This document shows, in pieces, positions 30,870 through 37,090 of a stretch of DNA of 38,452 bases (positions are counted from its first letter, which is position 1; every line of letters begins with the position of its first letter). The stretch is from EA-27 sp964396265 (GTDB lineage: Archaea > Thermoplasmatota > Thermoplasmata > RBG-16-68-12 > EA-27), in the NCBI GenBank assembly GCA_964396265.1, contig CAYNEM010000020.1:1-38452 (forward strand), read 5' to 3'. The notes below the pieces were generated by a model. That model was not told where the DNA came from. It saw only the letters and a list, made by a program, of their open reading frames with translations, and did no database searches. Made by a program: the position numbers and the translations under genes.

Positions 30870-31148
30870 CTACCCGATCCCGTCAACCTTCGCCGCCATC
30901 TTGAAGTCCCGGTTCGTCAGCCCGCCCGCATCGTGGGTCGTGAAGCGCACGCGGACCTTCGTCCAAGAGTTGAGGAGGTCCGGATGGTGGTCGGCCTCCT
31001 CTGCAAGGGCGAACACGCGGTCCATGAACGCGACGGCCTCGAGGAACGTCTCGAACCTCCATGTGCGCTCGATTGCGTTCCCGACACGCTTCCACGCGGG
31101 GCTGCCCTTCAGCTTGGCGGCGATGTCGGCGTCGGAAAGGGGCTCCAT
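30870..31148 (-). CDS. 4a-hydroxytetrahydrobiopterin dehydratase (pterin carbinolamine dehydratase)
   Basis: 92 residues. Family pattern seen: FMDRVFALAEEADHHPDL, then KVRVRFTTHDAGGLTNRDFKMA, with the conserved His-His pair and Thr-His...Gly-Gly-Leu-Thr. The family recycles pterin cofactor after aromatic amino-acid hydroxylation; some members assist molybdopterin enzymes, and no hydroxylase is in this window. ATG 31148 is preceded by TATA-like ACTTAT (31180-31185); the longer open frame to 31319 overlaps the divergent aminopeptidase start and is not needed. Confidence 0.9.
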   Translation of the reverse strand: MEPLSDADIAAKLKGSPAWKRVGNAIERTWRFETFLEAVAFMDRVFALAEEADHHPDLLNSWTKVRVRFTTHDAGGLTNRDFKMAAKVDGIG

Positions 31149-31179
31149 ACTCCTCCTGAGGGGGGTAGGGCCTCGGAAG

Positions 31180-31185
31180 ATAAGT
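31180..31185 (-). promoter_or_regulatory. TATA-like box for the pterin dehydratase
   Basis: ACTTAT on the minus strand, about 34 bases before ATG 31148, giving a leader of about seven bases. It may also serve the aminopeptidase on the plus strand, with a longer leader. Confidence 0.4.
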
Positions 31186-31243
31186 GACTTCTGGGCGTCA
31201 AGTTCAAGAACGTTCGCGGGGGTGACCAGCCGGGGGAATCTCC

Positions 31244-32341
31244 TTGCCGACCGCGCAACAGCTAGCAAAGAGCATCGTGAAGGACAGCCTGAGACCGAAG
31301 GAGTACGAGGTCGTGACAATCTCGACGTATCCGCATACGATCGAGCTCGCGGAACAGGTCGCCCTCGAGTGCCAGAAGGCGGGCGCCGACCCGATCACCC
31401 TGCTCGAGACGGACGAGGTGTTCTACGGGCAGTACAAGAACTACAGCCTCGACAACCTGCGGAAGACGTCCGCGCACTGCCTCGGCCTCGCGGAGTACAC
31501 GCAGTCGTACATCTGGCTGGGCGGCCCGAAGGACCCCACCCGGATGGCGAAGGTCCCGCGCGAGCGCTGGGAGGCTTCGAACCAGAGCGAACAGGCCCAC
31601 ACCGACAAGTGGCTGGAGACGAAGCCGAAGAGCGTCGGGATCGCCCTCGGCCAGGTCACCCGCGAACGCGCCGCGCGCTACGGATTCAACTACGCCGCTT
31701 GGAAGCGGGGCGTGGAGAACGCGATCGCCATCAACTACCGCCAGATGGAGAAGTTCGGGAAGACCGTCGCGGGCCTCCTCTCTGTTCCCGTGAGCGTGCG
31801 CATCACCGCGGACAACGGCACGGACCTGCGCTTCCGCCTCGCGGGAGGCTCGAGGAAGGCGCACGTGAACGACGGCGTCATCAGCGATGAGGACTTCGCC
31901 GCGGAGAACCGCGACGCGAGTCTACCCGCCGGGGACGTCTGGGTGGCCACGGTCGAGGACAGCGCGAAGGGAACGATCGTTTCCGATGTGAAGATCCCGC
32001 AGATGGGCAAGCTCATCGAGGGACTGGCGTGGACGTTCGAGAACGGCCGCGTGACGGACTACACCGCCAAGAAGAACCTGAACAATGCCCAGACCGGCTG
32101 GGAGGCGGGGACGGGCGGGAAGGACGTCCTGGGCGCGTTCGCCCTCGGCATCAACGCGAAGGCGAAGTCCGGGTTCCTCCAGAACACGATTCCGGCCGGG
32201 TCCGTGACGATCGGCATCGGGGACAACCGCGGGGTCGACGGGACGAACAAGAGCTCGTACGGGTTCTACGCGTTCCACTCGGCTGCCAACGTGGAGATCG
32301 CGGGGAAGACGGTCATCGAGCAGGGCCGCTGGGCCATCTGA
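31244..32341 (+). CDS. M29-family aminopeptidase-like protein
   Basis: 365 residues related to thermophilic aminopeptidases (COG2309). Seen: the N-terminal part with EYEVVTISTYPHTIELAEQV, TADNGTDLRF, LPAGDVWVATVEDSAKGTIV, where the family has NxPAGEVfxAPvEds, and a C-terminal AFHSAANVEIAGKTVIEQG, where the family usually has HxD for metal binding. The first metal Glu appears as Asp and the HxD as HxA-type, so the site differs from the classical one. It probably acts on peptides. The start TTG 31244 is weakly supported; GTG 31277 is an in-frame alternative. Confidence 0.82.
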   Translation: MPTAQQLAKSIVKDSLRPKEYEVVTISTYPHTIELAEQVALECQKAGADPITLLETDEVFYGQYKNYSLDNLRKTSAHCLGLAEYTQSYIWLGGPKDPTRMAKVPRERWEASNQSEQAHTDKWLETKPKSVGIALGQVTRERAARYGFNYAAWKRGVENAIAINYRQMEKFGKTVAGLLSVPVSVRITADNGTDLRFRLAGGSRKAHVNDGVISDEDFAAENRDASLPAGDVWVATVEDSAKGTIVSDVKIPQMGKLIEGLAWTFENGRVTDYTAKKNLNNAQTGWEAGTGGKDVLGAFALGINAKAKSGFLQNTIPAGSVTIGIGDNRGVDGTNKSSYGFYAFHSAANVEIAGKTVIEQGRWAI

Positions 32342-32345
32342 TTCG

Positions 32346-32696
32346 TCACGACGCGAAGTAGGGCTCGCCGCACTGCGGGCACTTCGTGAGCCCGTGGGCC
32401 GACATGACGGCGCCTGGCGGAGCGCCGCACTTCGGGCACGCGCGGTTCGTGCCCGCGCCGCCTCGGCCAGCCTGGCGCGAACCCAGCGCGAGGAAAGCGA
32501 ACGCGCCGAGCAGAAAGAGAATAAATCCGGCCGCGAACACCACGGAGCCCGATCGTCCCGTCATCGCCGCGAACACGCCTCCGACGACGAAGATGAGCAC
32601 GCCGAGCGCGACGAATGCGATCCCGAGGAACATCCGAGGGTCTGCGCGGCCGCGTGTCGGGGTCGTGAACTCGTCGTAGAGGCGCTCGAGCCACAT
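32346..32696 (-). CDS. membrane protein with C-terminal zinc ribbon
   Basis: 116 residues. Two hydrophobic helices (about 23-45 and 50-70) are followed by a glycine-rich linker and a zinc ribbon CPKCGAPP...KCPQCGEPYF with two CxxC pairs. Function unknown; the arrangement resembles archaeal small zinc-ribbon membrane proteins. ATG 32696 is 27 bases from a TATA-like box. It lies downstream of etfA on the same strand and ends five bases from the convergent aminopeptidase. Confidence 0.8.
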   Translation of the reverse strand: MWLERLYDEFTTPTRGRADPRMFLGIAFVALGVLIFVVGGVFAAMTGRSGSVVFAAGFILFLLGAFAFLALGSRQAGRGGAGTNRACPKCGAPPGAVMSAHGLTKCPQCGEPYFAS

Positions 32697-32717
32697 CGGA
32701 TCCTTCGGACGAGGCCC

Positions 32718-32728
32718 CTACTAGTGAA
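32718..32728 (-). promoter_or_regulatory. TATA-like box for the zinc-ribbon membrane protein
   Basis: TTCACTAGTAG on the minus strand, centred 27 bases before ATG 32696; a weaker match than others. Confidence 0.35.
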
Positions 32729-32798
32729 TCCTACGCCGCGATTCGCGAACGTGATTCGGTCCGCGCTCGCGCGGCTGTCACCGGACGTTCGCGCGGCG

Positions 32799-33770
32799 TC
32801 AGGCGCCCTTCAGCTCCTTCACAAGCGCGGGGACGAATTCGAGGACGTTCGCGACCACGCCGTAATGTGCAACCTCGAAGATCGGGGCGCTCGGGTCCGT
32901 GTTGATCGCGACGATGAGCCCGGCGTCCTTCATTCCCGCGATGTGCTGCATCGCGCCGCTGATTCCGCACGCGATGTAGAGCTTCGGCCGGACCGTCTTC
33001 CCGCTCTGGCCCACCTGGCGGGTCTTCGGGAGCCACTCCAGATCGGTGAGCGGGCGCGATGCGCCCACCACCCCGCCGAGGGCCTTTGCGAGCTCCTCGA
33101 CGATCCTCAGGTTCTCCTTCTTCTGGATGCCCCGTCCCGCGCTCACGACGATATCTGCAGAGGCGATGTCGATGTCGGCGATCTGCGGCTTCTCGACGGC
33201 GAGGAACTCGCGCCCGTTCTTGGCGGCGTCGACCGGCACGTCCACCCGCGCGACGGTCCCCCGCGCACCTGGCCCGACCGGCCTCACGGACCCCGGCCGC
33301 ATCGTGACGATGTACGGTTGCTCGCTCCGGACCTCGAGTTCGACCGCCATCTTGTCGTTGAGGATCTTGCGGTGGGCGACGAGGGTTTCGCCTTCCATCG
33401 CAACGTCCACGCAGTTCGCGATGATGGGCGCGTTCCACTCCGCCGCCACCCGCGGGGCGACGTCGTACCCCTGGGTCGTGTGCGCGAAGAGAACGACGCG
33501 CGGTTTCGCCGTCGAGCGCAAGCCTGCCAACGCCTGCGTGTAGCCGCCAGCCGTGTACGCCGCCAACGCGGCATGGTCGACGTGAAGCACGTCCACGCCG
33601 TGCGATGCGACCTCCGCCGCCAGCGAGTCCACGCCGTGTCCGAGGAGAACCATGCGGAGCGTTCCCCCGGTCTTGGCGGTGAGTTCGCGCCCCTTGGCGA
33701 CAAGCTCGTACGTGGAGCCGACGACCTTCCCGTCGCGATGCTCCGCGACCGCGAGGATCGTTGCGGCCAT
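32799..33770 (-). CDS. etfA: electron transfer flavoprotein alpha subunit
   Basis: 323 residues. The N-terminal domain is alpha/beta; the C-terminal FAD domain carries VSAGRGIQKKENLRI, GASRPLTDLEWLP, RQVGQSGKTVRPKLYIACG, ISGAMQHIAGM and VAINTDPSAPIFEVAHYG. With EtfB it accepts electrons from acyl-CoA or other dehydrogenases and passes them to quinone. ATG 33770 is two bases after the etfB stop. The membrane HdrD-like protein at 28.8-30.8 kb is the likely acceptor. Confidence 0.95.
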   Translation of the reverse strand: MAATILAVAEHRDGKVVGSTYELVAKGRELTAKTGGTLRMVLLGHGVDSLAAEVASHGVDVLHVDHAALAAYTAGGYTQALAGLRSTAKPRVVLFAHTTQGYDVAPRVAAEWNAPIIANCVDVAMEGETLVAHRKILNDKMAVELEVRSEQPYIVTMRPGSVRPVGPGARGTVARVDVPVDAAKNGREFLAVEKPQIADIDIASADIVVSAGRGIQKKENLRIVEELAKALGGVVGASRPLTDLEWLPKTRQVGQSGKTVRPKLYIACGISGAMQHIAGMKDAGLIVAINTDPSAPIFEVAHYGVVANVLEFVPALVKELKGA

Positions 33771-33772
33771 GG

Positions 33773-34570
33773 TCAGCCTCGGAAGAGTCCCTTCTCGCGC
33801 AACAGCACTGCCACGGCCCTCGCTTGGTCCAAAACCGACCCGCCGATCATCTCCGCATGGCTCTTCACTTCAGGTCGCGACACCCTACGCACCGCCATCG
33901 TATAGGGACCGCGGAACTCATCCCAGGATGCCCGGCCGAGGGCCGCCGAGGTCACCTCTTCGATGGGCTGCCGTGCGGCCTTCATAATCGCGGGGAGCGC
34001 CGCATATCGCGGCTGGTTGCTCCCGAACTGGATGGTCAGCAGCGCGGGACGCGCGAGCGAAACGACCTCCTGGTCCCCGCCCTCGAGCTCCCGCCAGACC
34101 TTCAGCCCGGCCTCCTTCACCTCGACCCGCGTGACGACGGACGCGTGGGGGACGCCGAGGAAACCCGCAGCGAGCACGCCGGTCGCGGAGTGAGAATAGT
34201 CGTCGCTCTGCACGCCCATGAGGACCAGGTCGTGGGGGCGCTTGGCGATCGTCGCGGCGAGGATCCGCGCGATCTGGAACGCGTCGATGGCGGCGGGATC
34301 GTCGAATGCGATGCGCACGGCCTTGTCCGCGCCCTTCGCGATGGCCTCGCGGAGCATCTGCTCCGTCCTCTTGGGACCTGCGGTCACCGCCGTCACTGTC
34401 CCGCCATGCTTCTCCTTGATGCGCACGGCCTCTTCCAGCGCGTACTCGTCCGCGCCGTTGATCTTGTAGTTCAGCGCGTCGCGCTTGATGTCCTTCCCGT
34501 CACTGGAAACCTGGAACTGAAGGTCGGGGTTCGGAATCTGTTTCATACAGACGACGATGTTCAGTGCCAC
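33773..34570 (-). CDS. etfB: electron transfer flavoprotein beta subunit
   Basis: 265 residues. Seen: N-terminal VVCMKQIPNPDLQF, NGADEYALEEAVRIKEKHGG, VTAVTAGPKRTEQMLREAIAKGADKAVRI, VLMGVQSDDYSHSATGVLAA and a C-terminal helical part that wraps EtfA. Whether it bifurcates electrons cannot be told from sequence alone. Start GTG 34570, with a TATA-like box at 34596-34606. It follows glutamate dehydrogenase on the same strand. Confidence 0.95.
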   Translation of the reverse strand: MALNIVVCMKQIPNPDLQFQVSSDGKDIKRDALNYKINGADEYALEEAVRIKEKHGGTVTAVTAGPKRTEQMLREAIAKGADKAVRIAFDDPAAIDAFQIARILAATIAKRPHDLVLMGVQSDDYSHSATGVLAAGFLGVPHASVVTRVEVKEAGLKVWRELEGGDQEVVSLARPALLTIQFGSNQPRYAALPAIMKAARQPIEEVTSAALGRASWDEFRGPYTMAVRRVSRPEVKSHAEMIGGSVLDQARAVAVLLREKGLFRG

Positions 34571-34595
34571 GTCGACGCCCCGAACGACACGTCCG

Positions 34596-34606
34596 CCTTA
34601 GCTATT
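34596..34606 (-). promoter_or_regulatory. TATA-like box for etfBA
   Basis: AATAGCTAAGG on the minus strand, about 30 bases before GTG 34570, in the 40-base gap after gdhA. Confidence 0.45.
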
Positions 34607-34610
34607 CCCT

Positions 34611-35873
34611 CTACGGGTAGATGCCCCGGAACTTGTATGCTTCCGCGACGCGCCCAATCGCGACCATGTAGGCGCCCATGCGCATGTCGACCTTCTCGCG
34701 CTTCGACGTCTCCCACACCGCCTCGAACGCCTGCGTCATGTGCTTCTCGAGCTTCTCCCGCACGTCCGCGTCCGTCCAGAAGAACTGCTGCAGGTTCTGG
34801 ACCCACTCGAAATACGAGACCGTCACACCGCCGCCGTTCGCGAGGATGTCCGGGATGACGACGATCCCTTTCGCCGACAGGATGTCGTCCGCGTCCGGCG
34901 TCGTGGGTCCGTTCGCTCCCTCGGCTACGATCTTCGCCTTGATCCGGGGTGCGTTCTCCGAGGTGATCGCGTTCTCGAGCGCGGACGGCGCCAGGATGTC
35001 CACGTCGAGCTCGAGTAGGTCCTCGTTCGAGATCGGCTTCGAGCCCGGGAATCCCACCACGGACCCCTTCTTCTCCTTGTGGACGAGCACATCCTTCGGG
35101 TCGAACCCCTTCGGGTTGTAGACGCCGCCCTTGCTGTCGGAGACCGCCACGACCGTGCATCCGAGCTCGTCGTGGAGCAGGCGTGCTGCGTGGTACCCGA
35201 CGTTCCCGTATCCCTGCACGGCCACCGTGGCACCCTTCGGGTTGAGCTTGATCCTCTTGCACGCTTCGCGCACCGCGTACATGAGGCCGCGGGACGTCGC
35301 CTCGTCCCGACCGCGAGAGCCCCCGATTGCGATCGGCTTGCCGGTGACGACGCCGGGGACCGCGTACCCGGTGTGCATCGAGATCGTGTCCATGATCCAG
35401 GCCATCGTCTGGCCGTCCGTGTATACATCGGGCGCCGGGATGTCCTTCTCCGGACCGATGATGACGCTGATCGCGGAAGCGTAGCGCCGCGTCATCCGCT
35501 CGAGCTCGCCCTTGCTCATCTCCTTCGGATTGCAGATTACGCCCCCCTTCGCGCCGCCGTACGGCAGCCCCATGACCGCGCACTTCCACGTCATCCAGCA
35601 GGCGAGTGCGCGCACCTCGTCGATGCTCACGTTCCAGTGGTACCGGATGCCGCCCTTGAACGGCCCGAGGGCGTCGTTGAACTGGACGCGATACCCGGTG
35701 AACACCTTGAGGCGCCCGTCGTCCATCTTGACGGGGAAGTTCACCGTCAGCTCGCGCTTCGGGGTCTTGAACAGCTCGATGAGGTCGGCGCTGAGCCCCA
35801 AGCGCTTCCCGACGCGGTCGATCTGCTTCTTCGCGATCTCGAACGGGTTGAGGTCCTCTCGTGCTTTTCCCAT
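34611..35873 (-). CDS. gdhA: glutamate dehydrogenase
   Basis: Reversible oxidative deamination of glutamate to 2-oxoglutarate and ammonia, hexameric family, 420 residues. Seen: NPFEIAKKQIDRV, GYRVQFNDALGPFKGGIRYH, MTWKCAVMGLPYGGAKGGV with the catalytic Lys, DIPAPDVYTDGQTMAWIMD, the Rossmann motif VQGYGNVGYHAA, and EGANGPTTPDAD. ATG 35873 gives the family N-terminus. The message would have a leader of about 36 bases from the TATA-like box, unusual in this window, and the leader contains an inverted repeat at 35894-35905. With proline dehydrogenase it fits catabolism of amino acids. Confidence 0.95.
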   Translation of the reverse strand: MGKAREDLNPFEIAKKQIDRVGKRLGLSADLIELFKTPKRELTVNFPVKMDDGRLKVFTGYRVQFNDALGPFKGGIRYHWNVSIDEVRALACWMTWKCAVMGLPYGGAKGGVICNPKEMSKGELERMTRRYASAISVIIGPEKDIPAPDVYTDGQTMAWIMDTISMHTGYAVPGVVTGKPIAIGGSRGRDEATSRGLMYAVREACKRIKLNPKGATVAVQGYGNVGYHAARLLHDELGCTVVAVSDSKGGVYNPKGFDPKDVLVHKEKKGSVVGFPGSKPISNEDLLELDVDILAPSALENAITSENAPRIKAKIVAEGANGPTTPDADDILSAKGIVVIPDILANGGGVTVSYFEWVQNLQQFFWTDADVREKLEKHMTQAFEAVWETSKREKVDMRMGAYMVAIGRVAEAYKFRGIYP

Positions 35874-35893
35874 GGTTCCGGCCCCTTTCGACG

Positions 35894-35905
35894 TCACAAA
35901 TGTGA
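35894..35905. promoter_or_regulatory. inverted repeat in the gdhA leader, possible operator
   Basis: TCACAAATGTGA, a perfect five-base inverted repeat with a two-base centre, placed just downstream of the predicted gdhA transcription start (about 35909). Its position is suitable for a repressor, perhaps of the Lrp/AsnC kind (inference). Confidence 0.4.
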
Positions 35906-35932
35906 GGTAGCCCGTCGGAGACGGAAGGGGGG

Positions 35933-35939
35933 TTATAAG
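35933..35939 (-). promoter_or_regulatory. TATA-like box for gdhA
   Basis: CTTATAA on the minus strand, centred 63 bases before ATG 35873, so a leader of about 36 bases is predicted, in contrast with the leaderless genes around it. Confidence 0.5.
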
Positions 35940-35973
35940 TCTTATGACCGTTCGATGGGCCGCCGAGGGGTCG

Positions 35974-36954
35974 TCATCGGGCCGGGCTTCCCGCATAGTC
36001 CCCGGGGTCCACGACGTTCCGAAGCGGGCGGCCGTCGAGCCACGCCTCCACGTTGTCGACCGCCGCGTGGAGCGCGGCCATGCGCTGCGGGGGGACGTTC
36101 CAGGCCACGTGGGGGGTGCCGAAGAAGTTCGGGAGCGCGTGGAACGGGGAGGAGTAGGGATGCCCGGGGCCCTTCGGGTACCGCCACCAGACGTCGGAGG
36201 CTGCGGTGAACGACGGCACGGTGCGGAGGTGCTCGAACAGATCGTCCTCCCTCACGATGTCCCCGCGGGCGATGTTCACGAGGACCGCGTCGCGCTTCAT
36301 CCGCTTCAGCTCGTTGGCGGCGATCAGGTGGTGCGTCACCTTCGTGTGGGGGACCGCGATCACGACGAAGTCCGCCTCCTCGAGGACCCGGGGCAGGTCT
36401 CGAGGGCCTCCAACGAAGTCCGCGGAGAAATCGGACGCGCCTCGGCGCGTGACGGCGACGACCCGCATCCCGAACGCCCGGCCGAGCCTCGCGACCTCCT
36501 TCCCGATCCCGCCCAAGCCAACGATCCCAAGGGTCGCGCCCCGCAGTTGCTTCCCCGACACGCCCTGGGAGAACTCCTGGTTCCGGATGTTCGTCGCGTG
36601 GAAAACGACGCGCTTGGCGGCGGCGAGGAGGAGTGCGAACGCATGCTCCGCAAGCGCCGTGTTGTACGCCCCGGCGTTCCCGCACACGACCAGGCCCGAG
36701 GGCAGGCGTGCGAACGGCAGATGGTCGACCCCGGCGAGCACCGTCTGGACGAACCGGAGGCGTCCGTAGGCGGTGGGATCCTCCGGGAACTCTCGCGGGA
36801 ATCCGGCGCACAGATAGGCGTCCGCGCGGCGGAAGAGTTCTCCCAGGGAACCCTCTGCCGAAACCGTCAGAACCTCCGCCTTCCCTCTGAGACGCGGGGT
36901 CGCCTCGCCGAGGCGGTCGAACTCGAGGTCCGGCGACAGCAGGACCGCCTTCAC
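35974..36954 (-). CDS. D-2-hydroxyacid dehydrogenase
   Basis: NAD(P)-dependent, 326 residues. Seen: NAGAYNTALAEHAFALLLAA, Rossmann motif GIVGLGGIGKEVARLGRAFG, VAVPHTKVTHHLI, NIARGDIVREDDL with catalytic Arg and the following Glu region, and GTPHVAWN with catalytic His. Substrate cannot be fixed; phosphoglycerate, glyoxylate and other hydroxyacid enzymes share these motifs. GTG 36954 fits a TATA-like box at 36976-36983; the long open frame to 37110 overlaps the next small gene and the reductase end. Confidence 0.88.
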   Translation of the reverse strand: MKAVLLSPDLEFDRLGEATPRLRGKAEVLTVSAEGSLGELFRRADAYLCAGFPREFPEDPTAYGRLRFVQTVLAGVDHLPFARLPSGLVVCGNAGAYNTALAEHAFALLLAAAKRVVFHATNIRNQEFSQGVSGKQLRGATLGIVGLGGIGKEVARLGRAFGMRVVAVTRRGASDFSADFVGGPRDLPRVLEEADFVVIAVPHTKVTHHLIAANELKRMKRDAVLVNIARGDIVREDDLFEHLRTVPSFTAASDVWWRYPKGPGHPYSSPFHALPNFFGTPHVAWNVPPQRMAALHAAVDNVEAWLDGRPLRNVVDPGDYAGSPAR

Positions 36955-36975
36955 GCGTAGCGCATCGACTTTGTG

Positions 36976-36983
36976 GCTATCAA
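36976..36983 (-). promoter_or_regulatory. TATA-like box for the hydroxyacid dehydrogenase
   Basis: TTGATAGC on the minus strand, centred 25 bases before GTG 36954, overlapping the stop codon of the small membrane protein upstream. Confidence 0.45.
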
Positions 36984-37087
36984 CGTTCGCGGAGGTGCCG
37001 TCGCTTCCACAGGTACAGGGCAAGCAGCGCTCCGAACGCCAGGGCGATGAGGCCGTACGCCAGGAGGTGCTGGTCGCTCGCAGCCAC
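36980..37087 (-). CDS. 35-residue single-helix membrane protein
   Basis: GTG 37087 to TGA 36980. The product has a short polar start (VAASDQH), one hydrophobic helix (about residues 8-28) and a strongly basic end (WKRRHLRER), so the C-terminus is inside by the positive-inside rule. It starts three bases after the ribonucleotide reductase stop, suggesting one transcript. No family recognised. Evidence is composition and tight spacing only. Confidence 0.5.
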   Translation of the reverse strand: MAASDQHLLAYGLIALAFGALLALYLWKRRHLRER

Positions 37088-37090
37088 GGC

